Origin: Suillus spraguei
Lineage: Eukaryota; Basidiomycota; Agaricomycetes; Boletales; Suillaceae
Direction of reading: 5' to 3'
DNA length: 64,000 nucleotides
Assembly (NCBI GenBank): GCA_016800925.1
Contig: JABCPU010000018.1
Location: 248,001-312,000, forward strand
Part shown: piece by piece, positions 35,528 to 46,016 of the stretch
How the letters are laid out: the number at the start of each line of letters is the position of its first letter
How positions within the stretch are numbered: the stretch's first letter is position 1
Position numbers and translations under genes: made by a program
Notes under the pieces: model-generated
Database searches by the model: none
What the model was told of the DNA's origin: nothing
What the model saw: the letters and a program-made list of their open reading frames with translations, nothing else

Positions 35528-36373
35528 GAAATGTGTTTGGATGAGAAGACAAGTAATGGTTAATGAACGAGTGCGTGTTCAGTGATAGTGACAGCTGCCA
35601 TCTATAATAGCCTCAGGCTAGGCAGCATTTGAAAGCTGCCGTGGCCCTCTTGGGAAAGTTTTCAACTGTAGCCCCCTTGGGAAACATGAACCCTTGCTGC
35701 CGCCTCCTTCATCCGAGCTTTAAAACTCGGTTCCATCTATGGCATGATCGTCACCAGCCCAGTAGCGCTAAAGCGTTGATGAAGTACTGTTCGGACAAGT
35801 GACAAACTAGCGCTACCACAAATACATTTTTACCGGGGACCAATGGAGAGTTTTTGCTAGGTGACTTTTGCTCAAAGCAAGTGATTTGCATGTATAAAAT
35901 GAACTGATTATTCCTAAGTTACGTATGAAACTTGTCTTTCTAACGTTATCTTGTACAAATAGGGAACAACGTAACGAACAAAAGAAAACCTTCGTCCACA
36001 AGCGTCCTTCCCACAGCTTTTTGTTTACAGTCTTTCTTATATTCTGTGATGATGTATGTAATCTCCTGCGTCTGTACTTTCCCTCGAGCCACCTCTGGAG
36101 GTGTTCTCGTCTATACTTGACATTCTCTACTATATCGACAGCAATCATTGTAGATTTATCATGGAATCTTTTCCTGTATTTTTCAAGATTCGGACTGTAA
36201 CTTTCAGTGCGTGTCACTTCGATCGATCACTCCGTAAATGTCTGATCACCAGTAGCCTGCATCATTCTCATCAGCTTTCTGTGGACTGTACTTCTTTCGG
36301 TCGACGTTTACTCCCGCTGGAACATATCTGACCGCTGCAGTCGTGAGCTATCCAATTATAATCATCGCGCTGA
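35528..36373. other. Divergent promoter region, no gene
   Basis: 850 bp between the MFS transporter and the small membrane gene. The 134-codon minus frame at 35813-36217 is Lys/Arg/Ser-biased without motif. AT-rich and CT-rich stretches fit promoter sequence. Confidence 0.4.
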
Positions 36374-37301
36374 ATGTCTGCTGAGATGAGACCCTTGTTA
36401 ATCAGGGTCGTTAACTGCTGTCTTCCTCTTGACCAACATAACAACGATCCTAATTTTACCTTTCCTGTGAGTCATTTTGACATCTACCACACTGACGCTT
36501 GACAAGTACTGTATTACAGATTACTACTAGAGTTTCGAGTGTGGCTAGATGCCGCCCGAATATTATTGCTTACAATAGTACAAATAGGTGATGCCTTTGT
36601 AAGCGATTGTGTCACACCCATTCATAATTTGTTTCCAGGATCTGCTGTCGCTTTCACTTACTGGAGTCCTCAAATACAATGCCCAGATCAAAGTACGCCT
36701 GATACATGTGTTTCAAATTCTAAGTACCGTTCTAATTTGACTTCAGCCGCCGACCAGCAAGGTGTCTGTAAGTTGATCAACATATACATGCTCATGGGCT
36801 GTTGGATAATTCCCGTTATATGTCAGTTGCAAGTAATTTTTCATGACACAGCCGCTTACAGCCTGAGCAGTGATTCTATATGCCAGCTACTTTGCTGCCA
36901 TGGTTTACCGCCAGTCGAGGATACCCGTGGTAGTTGAGTCGTGCAAAAAAGCCTTTACGGATACAAGGTCACCTCTTGTAGTAGACCCAGAAATGGCGCC
37001 TCATCTTCCTGTTCTCAACATTCGGTCTTCGATGTCACCCCTACACACCTTGTCATCTGACTCTTTAATGTTCTCACGTCCGGAGGCAAATATTGTATCT
37101 CCACTCACGATCACTGCCATGCCACGTCGTGCCTCTCGTGATCCGGTTGTCTTGCAACCAGGAGCACTTGATAAACGGAATTCGCAGTCTCCTCAGCGAC
37201 ACCTGTCTCTCGCGCCGTCATTTACTGACTCTGTGCAGATTGAAAGTAATGCTCGCAAGTCAGGACGATTGTCAAAACCGCTACCCCCTTGGTGTATATA
37301 A
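36374..37301 (+). CDS. Hypothetical membrane protein with cytosolic Ser/Pro tail
   Basis: Not recognised. The model starts MSAEMRPLLIRVVNCCLP, then a Cys-rich, Asn-rich luminal-looking part (FTYWSPQIQCPDQSTPD; CVSNSKYRSNLTSAADQQ) with N-glycosylation sequons, and one clear membrane segment assembled by splicing (MLMGCWIIPVIS joined to VILYASYFAAMVYRQ). The tail (VLNIRSSMSPLHTLSSDS; RASRDPVVLQPGALDKRN) is Ser/Pro/Arg-rich and ends GRLSKPLPPWCI. This is a one- or two-pass layout. Exon joins at about 36812-36859 are inferred: donor GTCAGT, acceptor after CCTGAG. Confidence 0.5.
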
Positions 37302-37566
37302 CTATCATTATGTTATATAGTCCAATGTACTGCTACTTAATTGATCAATATCTAATACCGTAACCTCGGCGAAGCCCTATCGCCCTAACCTTACAAGATC
37401 TATTTAAAGATCCCGCTACACTGGCAGTCCAAGTGCGATCATTGCCCAAATATTGTCGCCGACGTTTAAAACGGCGAGTACCAGACGACACTGTATCATC
37501 CCACTTAAACTCTCATGACTATCGACCTATAGCTTCACTCGATTGCACGTTTTCAAGTCACTTACG

Positions 37567-40500
37567 ATGAATATGACGAACTGGGATCCAACTGTGACTA
37601 AAGTATGCGTCGTCTTTGTCCTTTCAACACATCCACAATGAGTTTGCAGGTCTTACTACGATCGACATCGCAGCGTCTTGGTCAAATTCAGGAGAGAATA
37701 GACTCTCAAGGGCAAATCACCCGACGCGATATTGCAACGTTATTGCAGCAAAATAATACTGCTCTTGCACGCGCCAAGGCACAGAATCTTATACAAGATG
37801 ACACGAAGGGCGACTTATTGGAAGTGATAGAGATGCATGTCAGCATGGTCATTGAGCATCTTGGCGAGTTAGACGAAGGGTGTGTTTTCAAGTCTTTCAT
37901 AAAATTGGGCTACACCTAATCATAGCGACCTTTTACTAGGCGTTCCCGGGCCCCGTCCTTATAGAGGCTGCGGGCTCTATCATAGCTGCAGCTCCCAGTG
38001 TTAATATCAAGGGTGAGCGTGAAACAAGGTTGTCTCGTGCCATCGATTGTACTCACGGAATTAAATAGAACTTAATATTGTTCGGGATATGTTAATTCAG
38101 CGCATGCATCATCATTTTTCCAGTTCGCCCAATAGCCTTGAGAAGCACGTCCCTTTGCGCGCAAGTGTCTCTTTGGTTTCTGTACCCGTCGACTGACACC
38201 TTATTAGGTCATGCAATTACTGCGTTCCCCAACCCCTTCTGCGTCCAAGATGAATGACTGTCTGACAAGTGTATCAAAGGTGTATCGTGTAAACTGGGCT
38301 GCAGAGCCTCCCCGGCAGGATATGTGTGTATTTTCTAGTTCCTTGTGAGACAAGCTCAACGTCTGAGTTAGCTTGAATATTATCTCTGAAATTTTGGATC
38401 CGCAGGTTCACCAATTGTTGACCTACCTCGTCTGCGGAAGCTATGTTCGCAAGGTGAGAAACTACAAATCGTCAGAGAGCAAGGTCTAATGCGAATCGCC
38501 AGGGTTACCCGACGAACCTCCATGGCTTAGGCCTAGGATATGGAAGTACGTGATGCAGGACCGGTGTGACTAATGTCTGGCTGACTTCACTTGCAATGTA
38601 GGCTTTTACTAGGAACAGTCCCGGTCTTGAAGTCAACATGGCAAAAAGAAAATCGGAAACAACGAGACAGCTACTATGTACGTGCACGCTCATGTCTGGG
38701 AACGTGCGCTGATACATCGACTAGGATCTCGTTCGTCGTTTGTTATCACCACTTTATGACATGCCAGCACCCACGAAACCGCTCAGCAACATAGATACGA
38801 CGCTAATGAAAATATCCGAATCTCTATTTCGTCTTCCCCCTGGACTCTTCGACACGCTTGATAGTGGTCCAAATTGTCCAATTATGTCTCCGTTAGATGA
38901 AAATATTGACGAGACAGAAAGGATTGGCTACGCTCATCTTCTTGACGCACGACTGCAGGTCCTCCGCGAACAAATTTCCGCATCGGAGCCTGCAGGTATT
39001 CCCGAAATTCGTCTAGAGCCTGATGCTGGTACTCTCGAGCTGTCACAATTGCCGAGCTCAGGCTCCATTGCATCCCGCAGATCAGGGGCGCCCACCACAT
39101 TATTACATGCTGGGCCGTTCGGTGGTTCGCATCCACAGCACATCTCAGCCCTCCTCCGTCTGCTATATCTGCATTCATGTATAAATCCAGCAAACCAATC
39201 CCCAGACATTCCTTCCTTGCTTGTACCGTTGTATGCTGTTCTTGTCAGGGAGGTGGAACCGGAAGATTTAGCCCACGCTGAAGCAGACACATTCTGGTTA
39301 TTCGAAGTTCTTGTTGGGGAGTTTTCTGATCTGGCAGATCAGGAAGGTGGTAAAGTTTGGATGAAGAAGTTCAGCGATCGACTGACACAAGCAGACGAAG
39401 AACTTGCTGCGAGTTTGGTATGTGTTCTTCTCAGCGAATCATGAACTTCCCCCAACTCTAGATGTAACAGCACACGAAGGGCTTGAATCCTATGCTTCCA
39501 CATTACTCCTAGTAAGATGCGCTCTTATCCGACATTTCATGGCTAATACAAGCTTGCAGTCGTTGGCTTGCGCCTCTCTTGTCCCAAACACTTCCTCTTC
39601 CTTCCCTCCTGCCTGTATGGGATGTGCTTTTCTCGTACCCAATGAGAACTCGAGACGAGAACCATAAACTCGACGCCCTCGTTGATATCTGCACAAGCCT
39701 TCTGATCCGTGCGCGCGCGCCGCTTTTTAGGTTGGTCAATTATTCATATGAACCGGCGATTATATTGAGTCCTTCTAGACTTGCAAAGCCTGGAGGTAAG
39801 TCTCCGGGACTGTGGGCTGAAGAGCAGGCTACCATTCGCCCTTCTTCTCCGCTTCGACCATGGGAGCTCAGTGATGCTTTCCTTGAGGGCATTGCTCTTT
39901 TGCAATCCTATCCGATCGATGCAGCTGGTGGTATCGACCGAGTCTTGCAAACTGCGCACGATTTGGCCCAAAGGCGCATTGAGGAAAGTAGACTTTTGAA
40001 GTCGGATAATATTACTCTCGGTGCTCGGATCAAAGCCACCATGTGGAAGGGGTTTACAAACCAAGTCGCTAATGCTGATAACGGGGAAGAGGAGGAAGAA
40101 GAGGAAGAAGAAGACTCTAGTTCGGATGAAGAGGGCTCCCACGAAGACGGCAACGAGACAGAAACTCCGGCTGCTCCCACTCTGACTTCGCGTCTTGCAA
40201 ATACGGTTTGGAGAGGGATTACCAATCAAAGCTCTATGGACGATTCACCATCACCACCATCACCAACTTCCCCGCTACAACCGCAGTCACCACCGCTCAC
40301 TCATCCTCAGAGTCCTCCAGAGCAAATCACCTCAAACCCATCTCTAAGCCCACCGCCTGCAAGTATTTGGGGTTATGCTGGAAAACTCAAAGACTCTGAC
40401 ACAATTGCGGCTTTTGCCAAAGTAAGCACAAATTGGCGCGCACGGGCGATGGATGCATGGGGTAGTCAACGCAATGGCTTGACATCAAATGGGAATGCAC

Positions 40501-41944
40501 CATCACCAGTGATCGCGAAATCTGAGTTACCATCCTCAGTTCCAGACAAGTGGTCATCGCTGAGAGATGGTGCTAGCCATTCTAGAGATTGGAGTAGAGC
40601 GAGCTCGCTTCCCGGTAGTAGTCGAGGGACTGCTTTTGAAGAGCCCCCTCGCCCCGCATTCTTTCGATCGCCACGAGATAGTTTTTTGCCATTGCCGCGC
40701 AGAGGAACTTACACCGCCCCTCCGAGCCCAGAAGTTCAACCTCAGCAGGAAGATAACTTCATCCATAAGGCACAGGCCTCTCTGGCATCCTTGGCTGCTT
40801 TAAACTCGCGCACCACAGAGTCACGTACATCAACCTCACAACAACCTCCGAGGGGTCCGCCACGTCCTCTTCTACTTAATTCAAGCTCTTTGATCACTGC
40901 GAAACCTCCGTTGGCCGCGCACTTGGACGGCGGGATGCCAGTCAAACGACGTGGCGATTGGATGGATGTCACCCGCAGCAAAGGACACGGACTGCACACT
41001 GACTCGGTGTCTTCGGTCTCATCGCTGTCGCCTTCTGACGTCTTCAGTGGAACACACTCGAAACCAAGCATAGGCTCCAGATCTGACATCGAATCCGATG
41101 GGGGAGTCGGAAAGTGGCACTAAATCGCAAGTCGATATCGCCAATGGCACCCGCGTCCCGTGCGCTGCGAGTTCCTTGGGCAACTTCTCCTTTAAGCGTG
41201 TCTGATGCAATGTCGCACGATCCATCCACTAGAACCTATAATAGGTCCGTCGCCGAAGACAGCTCGTCTGACAGGGACTGGCGTACATTTACTCCCGTAG
41301 ATTCACCTACAACGGTGTCATCTCCGCCTATTCCTCCGACGCCCATTACCGCAGTTCATGTCGAAGTAGGGAAGGTACGGGTGAATAGTGAAAGTCGGCA
41401 GAGCTCCTTTAGCGAAGATAGTGTACCTCTCAGGTCACCCACACCAAGCAAGGTTTTACTACGAAAAAAGACGCCGCCACCTCTACAAGATACGGACAAT
41501 TCTGACTCGCAGGACTGGACACCCTCCAGGAATCCCCATGTGCGCTCGAAGCGTTACCATCCAAAACTGCCCAGCCTGCGAACTCGGGACACCAATCTTC
41601 GGCCTACTTCTGTGGCTGAGCACAAGAACGTGAGCCCAAACTCGCTCGCTCCTCCAGAGTGGCCCGAGGAGCAAGAGATTGCTATGACACCTCGTGCTCC
41701 TGAATTTAGTTCCAAGGACCCCATATCAACATCCCCGAATTTTTCGTCGCATTCTCCACGTCCTAGGCGGAAGACGTCGGGGGAAACGGTGGGGCGTTCA
41801 CGGAAAATTTCGGGAGAGTCGGTTGTCCGGCTTAGCAGATCTTCGTTCCATGAGACGCGAGATAGCGCCGCAGAAGAAGGGGATGACGAAGGCTACGATG
41901 ATATTTTGAGCGCATATGAGAGTGAGGAAGGGAGTAGGGAGTAG
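37567..41944 (+). CDS. Predicted IST1-TBC fusion protein (ESCRT-III-like plus Rab-GAP-like)
   Basis: The N part (MNMTNWDPTVTK spliced to VLLRSTSQRLGQIQERI, then QITRRDIATLLQQNNTALAR and ELNIVRDMLIQRM) is an IST1 domain of about 190 residues, the Vps4-regulating ESCRT-III-like fold. Without a new promoter, an 80-nt intron (38326-38405) joins it in frame to SPIVDLPRLRKLC and a TBC domain: WLRPRIWKLLLGTVPVLKS, HISALLRLLYLHSCINP, DTFWLFEVLVGEFSDL and LPSLLPVWDVLFSYPM. A disordered tail of about 750 residues follows, with acid clusters and Ser/Pro/Arg runs. The frame breaks at AAA 41111-41113; one more A joins GGVGK to VALNRKSISPMAPASRAL and moves the stop to 41944. One intron (38161-38207) has a GC donor. 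The fusion could be two overlapping genes. Confidence 0.75.
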
Positions 41945-42060
41945 ACGTCGTTATAACTGTTCCTGCTGCTGTACTAGTTAATGCGATAAACTATGTGGAA
42001 TAGACCCAGAACGCTGGGTAAGAGAAATATTTGTTTTTAATGGCAAAAATAGATGGTATA

Positions 42061-42875
42061 TTATATGCGGGTATGCCTATTGTCCGTGTGGTTGTGGAAC
42101 ATGAGTTCTTGCACTCCTCGATAAACTTCAAGGAGTACGGGAAAGTGTGGCAAAATATTCTAATCAAGGTAAAATCAGACTAGGGAAGGGAAAGACAGTA
42201 AGCAAATCGCTGACCTCAAATGCGACATCCAAAGCAATCTTGTCCGCGCTGGATCCGTGCACAGCAGCTAGATAATAGCGGACGTCCCATCTTCTTAAAC
42301 CTTCATTTATGACAAAGTCCTCTAAAAGGGATGCGTGAATAAATCGCCTAGACACGAAGAGCGGGTTTAGCAAAGGATATCCCCGATGCGTCTCGAGCTG
42401 TATACCGTAGGTTGGAAATACTAGCACAGATTCTATTCCAAAAATGAGGAATGCACAGACAAAACGTTTGAGAATATACCATGAAGAACTTGCCTGCAAC
42501 GGCAGTATATGGCAAAGCCAACTACCAGGACGGCGAAACCACACAACATCGTATTGCCGTGAAACTGCAAAATTGAGAGACCATTAGCTTTCAGCTTTCA
42601 AGCTGGGCAACTTCAAGTAGCATACTGACTCTTGGCCATATGAATGAGATGACCACGGGCAAACAAAGGTCAATCCATCTCCATGATGTCGCACCGCGAG
42701 CGATGTTCCCGCTTCCATCTCGAGCAAGTCGCCAGTTCTCAATGCGATACTCCCGAAAACTAGGCCATTCAATGACAGACAGCTCAGGATGACAGTCGGG
42801 TAGGGTCTAGTCCGTTGCATTCATCGAGTTCGTTGAAGAGTGTAAGCAGATTCAAAAATATGTACCTAGGCTCAT
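42061..42875 (-). CDS. GPI15: PIG-H, subunit of GPI-GlcNAc transferase
   Basis: ER membrane subunit of the enzyme that starts GPI-anchor synthesis by putting GlcNAc on phosphatidylinositol. The N part reads SVIEWPSFREYRIENWRLAR and a hydrophobic stretch WIDLCLPVVISFIWP. The PIG-H core is very clear: ESVLVFPTYGIQLETHRG, LEDFVINEGLRRWDVRYYLA, then across an intron NILPHFPVLLEVYRGVQEL. The stop is TAA at 42061-42063. About five exons. The start MSL at 42875 is my best choice, but its donor phase does not fit the next exon (acceptor at GGACTAG), so the first join may be wrong or a base missing. Only 43 bp separate it from the intron-bearing tRNA-Asn upstream. Confidence 0.85.
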
Positions 42876-42918
42876 GACAAATTCGAACAAATAAAAGCTA
42901 TGAGGATAGTAAAAAAGA

Positions 42919-43001
42919 CTGCCCCAGTGAGGCTCGAACTCACGACCTTCCGATGCCGGTAAGTAACAGTCGGACGCTGTAACCAACTCAGCCATGGGGC
43001 A
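42919..43001 (-). tRNA. tRNA-Asn (GUU) with 9-nt intron
   Basis: Minus-strand cloverleaf: acceptor TGCCCCA/TGGGGCA, anticodon stem TCCGA/TCGGA, loop CTGTTA-A with anticodon GTT, T arm GTGAG-TTCGAGC-CTCAC, discriminator G. The intron CTTACCGGC sits after position 37. The mature length is 74 nt and identical to the copy at 52161-52245. Confidence 0.9.
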
Positions 43002-43104
43002 TGTGTTGTCGACGCCACCTCGTCCCATTTGGACAGTGCTACACCTTGTCTCCAAGTCTCCGGATTCCGAGTCAGAGTTGTCGGCGTCATAGTCAGTTTG
43101 TCTG

Positions 43105-44047
43105 ATGTCAAACATGCCAAAGAAATCGAAAGCATCAAAGGATATTGTTCAACCACCACACAAGTCTGCAGTAGCGCCAGCTCTTGTGTTTCCAGACATT
43201 TTGCAAAAAGAAGCTCTCGAATGTCGCATACTGCTAGAAAACCAGATCATCCTTGTAGATGTTTGTTTCATTTTTGTCACGGTATGATTGCAATCGTGCA
43301 TTCTGAATCAACGAACAGGAGTTTCTCTCTGTTGAAGAATGTAAACGCTTTGTGAAGTTTATCGACAACGTTCCGTTGGAGTTAACTCCTCCTAAGAAGA
43401 AGGGTGAGGCTGAGAGGGTTAATTGTGAGTATTTACTGCCCATCAGTATGCGCGCAAGAATAGGTGCTCACCCGCACTCCCAAGTTCGTTTTTCTGTAAT
43501 CTCTGCTTCATTTGCTGAGAAGTTACATTCGCTTCTGTTACCACATCTTCCATCTTTCCCTCCTCCGACTTCAGTCAGGCGGCGCCCTCCTCTTGGCGAA
43601 AGCGTTCACCTCATTCATGCAACTCAAATATTCGCATGTACAAATACACGCCATCCCAGTATTTGGTCCTCACTACGACGATTCTGTCCGGGATCTAGAG
43701 ACGGAAGCAAGATCTGAATGGACGGTGCTGGTTTACCTAACTGGAATCGAGGATGGAGTTGAAGGTGGTGAGGTACTAATCTGTGACCACGATTGCAAAT
43801 TTCAAGACTGATCAGTGTGTGCAAGACACTGTTTTACAAGGATGAGCGGGGAAAACCACGCGAAACTATTGTAGCCCCTCTGACGCGCGGGACCGTTCTC
43901 CTCCATCGGTTAGTGATCTCCGGTCTTGTTTCACCGCAGACTAACATTGACCGACTAGCCACGGAAACGAATGCCTACTTCATGAGGGTTCGCTGGTCCG
44001 CCATGGCACTAAGTACATCCTCCGCTCAGATCTCATGTTCATGTGAC
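43105..44047 (+). CDS. 2-oxoglutarate/Fe(II)-dependent oxygenase (prolyl-4-hydroxylase-like)
   Basis: The start MSNMPKKSKASKDIVQPP is at 43105; then LSVEECKRFVKFIDNVPLEL, and the jelly-roll core with metal motif GPHYDDSVRD (HxD), WTVLVYLTGIEDGVEGGET and, in the last exon, HGNECLLHEGSLVRHGTKYI giving the distal His and 2OG-binding Arg. Stop TGA at 44045-44047. Five exons. The core needs two one-base repairs: between 43600 and 43622, where NSNIRMYKYTPSQY is in a new frame, and at the TTT 43662-43664, where FGPHYDD resumes in a third frame. Both segments are conserved, so they are coding. Substrate unknown; the closest style is fungal prolyl-4-hydroxylase-like cytosolic enzymes. Confidence 0.85.
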
Positions 44048-44290
44048 GACCATCATGATCTTTGGTAATCAGGTCCAGGGCTTGACTCATGGTTGGACTT
44101 GCAGCTCACCTATAAATAAGCCATACAGACCATGGACTTTGCCACCACCTTGGTTTTTCGGACTATCTATACTTATTCTCGAATGTATATCAATGCTTTG
44201 GATGCATGTCTTGTTCCAGGTAACTGCTGTGCTGTGCTGACAGGTTGTTTCAATGAGATGGTTTCTCGCAAGTATCAAACACAGGAAGAC

Positions 44291-45856
44291 CTATCGCCCT
44301 TTTTTTGAATGTCTCTTTCTCGGGACACCTGCCTCCACGACATCGTCATCACGATCTCTTTCGTCCCTTCCAACGCCATCCTCACGTTTGCGTTTCTTTC
44401 CACCTGCTTTAGCCTCTTCTTTGAGCTCGTTAATGGCCAACCGTGCAGCTTCGTCAACACGTTCTTTCAGTAACATTACTTCTTCCTTGTCTGTTGGCCA
44501 AAGTTCCATCCTCTTGCCTATGACCTTTTCTATTCGTTGGATGAGCTCCACATCGTATTGTGTCACCATTGTAATCGATTTTCCAGATCGACCTGCTCGC
44601 GCAGTACGACCAACGCGGTGAATATAGTCCTTGGAATGGGTTGGAATATCGAAGTTGATGACAATATCAACGGAAGGCAGATCAAGACCACTGTATGCAG
44701 AGCGAGATCAATTAATGCACAAAGTTGGAAATAAAAATGAGGAACAAACCGGCTAGCTACGTCAGTTGCCACGAGCAACTTGCGGTCTCCGCTCTTGAAC
44801 TTGCCCAGAGCGCCCAAGCGCTGACTTTGGCTTAGCTGGCCGTGTAGTGGAACGGCAGGAAAGCCAAGCGACCGCAACATGATTGACAATCTGGAATAGA
44901 GTAATGGGAAAAATAAGCCGAGGATGTCAAAATGGTTGTAATGCATCACCCACCGTTGGGCATCATGCACTGTCCGGGTGAAAATCATGATGGAATTTGA
45001 TGCAAGATGGTTGGCAAGATATATGAGATGCACATCTTTATGAACCAGGGGGACGAGTAGATAATATTGCAGCAAGGTAGACACAGTCTGGTATCTACAT
45101 TGATGCTCTCAGTACAGCTCAGGATGCCAACAGTTTGCCCATACTTTGAAGAGACTTCAACCCGGATAGGGTTTATTAGACTGGCTCGCTGTAGCTTTGC
45201 AACTTTGGTGGTCATGGTAGCGGAAAACAGATATGTTGTGCGTTCCTTGGGTATGACTTTGAGGATCTGGTCTATTTCAGGACCGAAATCCATGTCGAGA
45301 AGACGGTCCGCTTCATCCATGACCTGTGTGACTGTAAGGACTTAGGGTACAAGGGCCAGGGAAAACACACCAAGAATTTCAAACTTCTTAGGCTGAACCC
45401 CTTCGTGTTCTGAAGATGATCGTTCAAACGACCGGGGGTTGCCACTATGATATGAGGCCGCTTAGCAAGGCCAACAGCCTGTTGCATCCTATCCATTCCT
45501 CCGACAAGAACCAAGGACCGTACCCCCATGGCGGAACCTAGGCTCTCGAACTGCTGCGCTATCTGATACGCAAGTTCACGAGTCGGTGCAAGAATGCACG
45601 CAAACAATCCTTTTGGTTCGTCCCAAAGTTTTTGTAAGATGGGAAGAGCGAACGCTGCGGTTTTTCCTGAACCAGTTTCCGCCACGCCAATGATATCTCG
45701 ACCCTCTAATGCATGAGGAAGTGCTTGTTGCTGAATCTCAGTAGGTTTTGTGAAGTTGATCTTATCTAGAGCTTCCAGTAAAGGATCTATGAGGCCTAGT
45801 TCTTTAAAGGTTTCTGGCGGTGTGGTCGACGTGCTTGCCTCTTCTGGCGAGGGCAT
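44291..45856 (-). CDS. RRP3: DEAD-box ATP-dependent RNA helicase Rrp3 (DDX47 type)
   Basis: Nucleolar helicase for 18S rRNA maturation. The start [20 protein letters not shown] is at 45856. All helicase motifs are visible in order: Q motif ([13 protein letters not shown]), [12 protein letters not shown], Ia PTRELAYQ, Ib [53 protein letters not shown] and [13 protein letters not shown]. The basic tail ends [17 protein letters not shown] and RKRHSKKGR. Six exons; every junction keeps frame. Assignment to Rrp3 rather than another DEAD protein rests on the short N end, [14 protein letters not shown] and the tail. It is divergent from TRAPPC10 across 160 bp. Confidence 0.93.
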
Positions 45857-46016
45857 ACTGTCCGGTCGTGGTCGTTAACAGTGTAGTGGTCCAGAGCAAA
45901 GGTGCTAAAATATTTTTCTCACGTTGTCTCCGCCAGAACTTTGTCGGATTGCCAGTGTCAGCTGTAGTGCTGCTTTCTTCTCTGGGTCCAGGACACCACC
46001 TATCTGGCATCTTCGA

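Noticed and set aside
35813..36217. 134-codon minus-strand frame
   Set aside because: Biased composition, no motif, in a promoter region between two divergent genes.
39421..39475. Frameshift in the TBC domain after EELAASL
   Set aside because: The acceptor TAACAG, a few bases beyond CTCTAG, joins to HTKGLNPMLPHYSY in frame.
39579..41123. Treating the long 514-codon frame as a separate gene
   Set aside because: It is the last large exon plus intron of the IST1-TBC gene; the TBC domain runs into it across introns.
41114..41944. Treating the overlapping frame starting MALNRKS as a second gene
   Set aside because: Composition and position continue the Ser/Pro tail of the TBC gene; one added A joins them. 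A splice explanation would need a 26-nt intron, too short.
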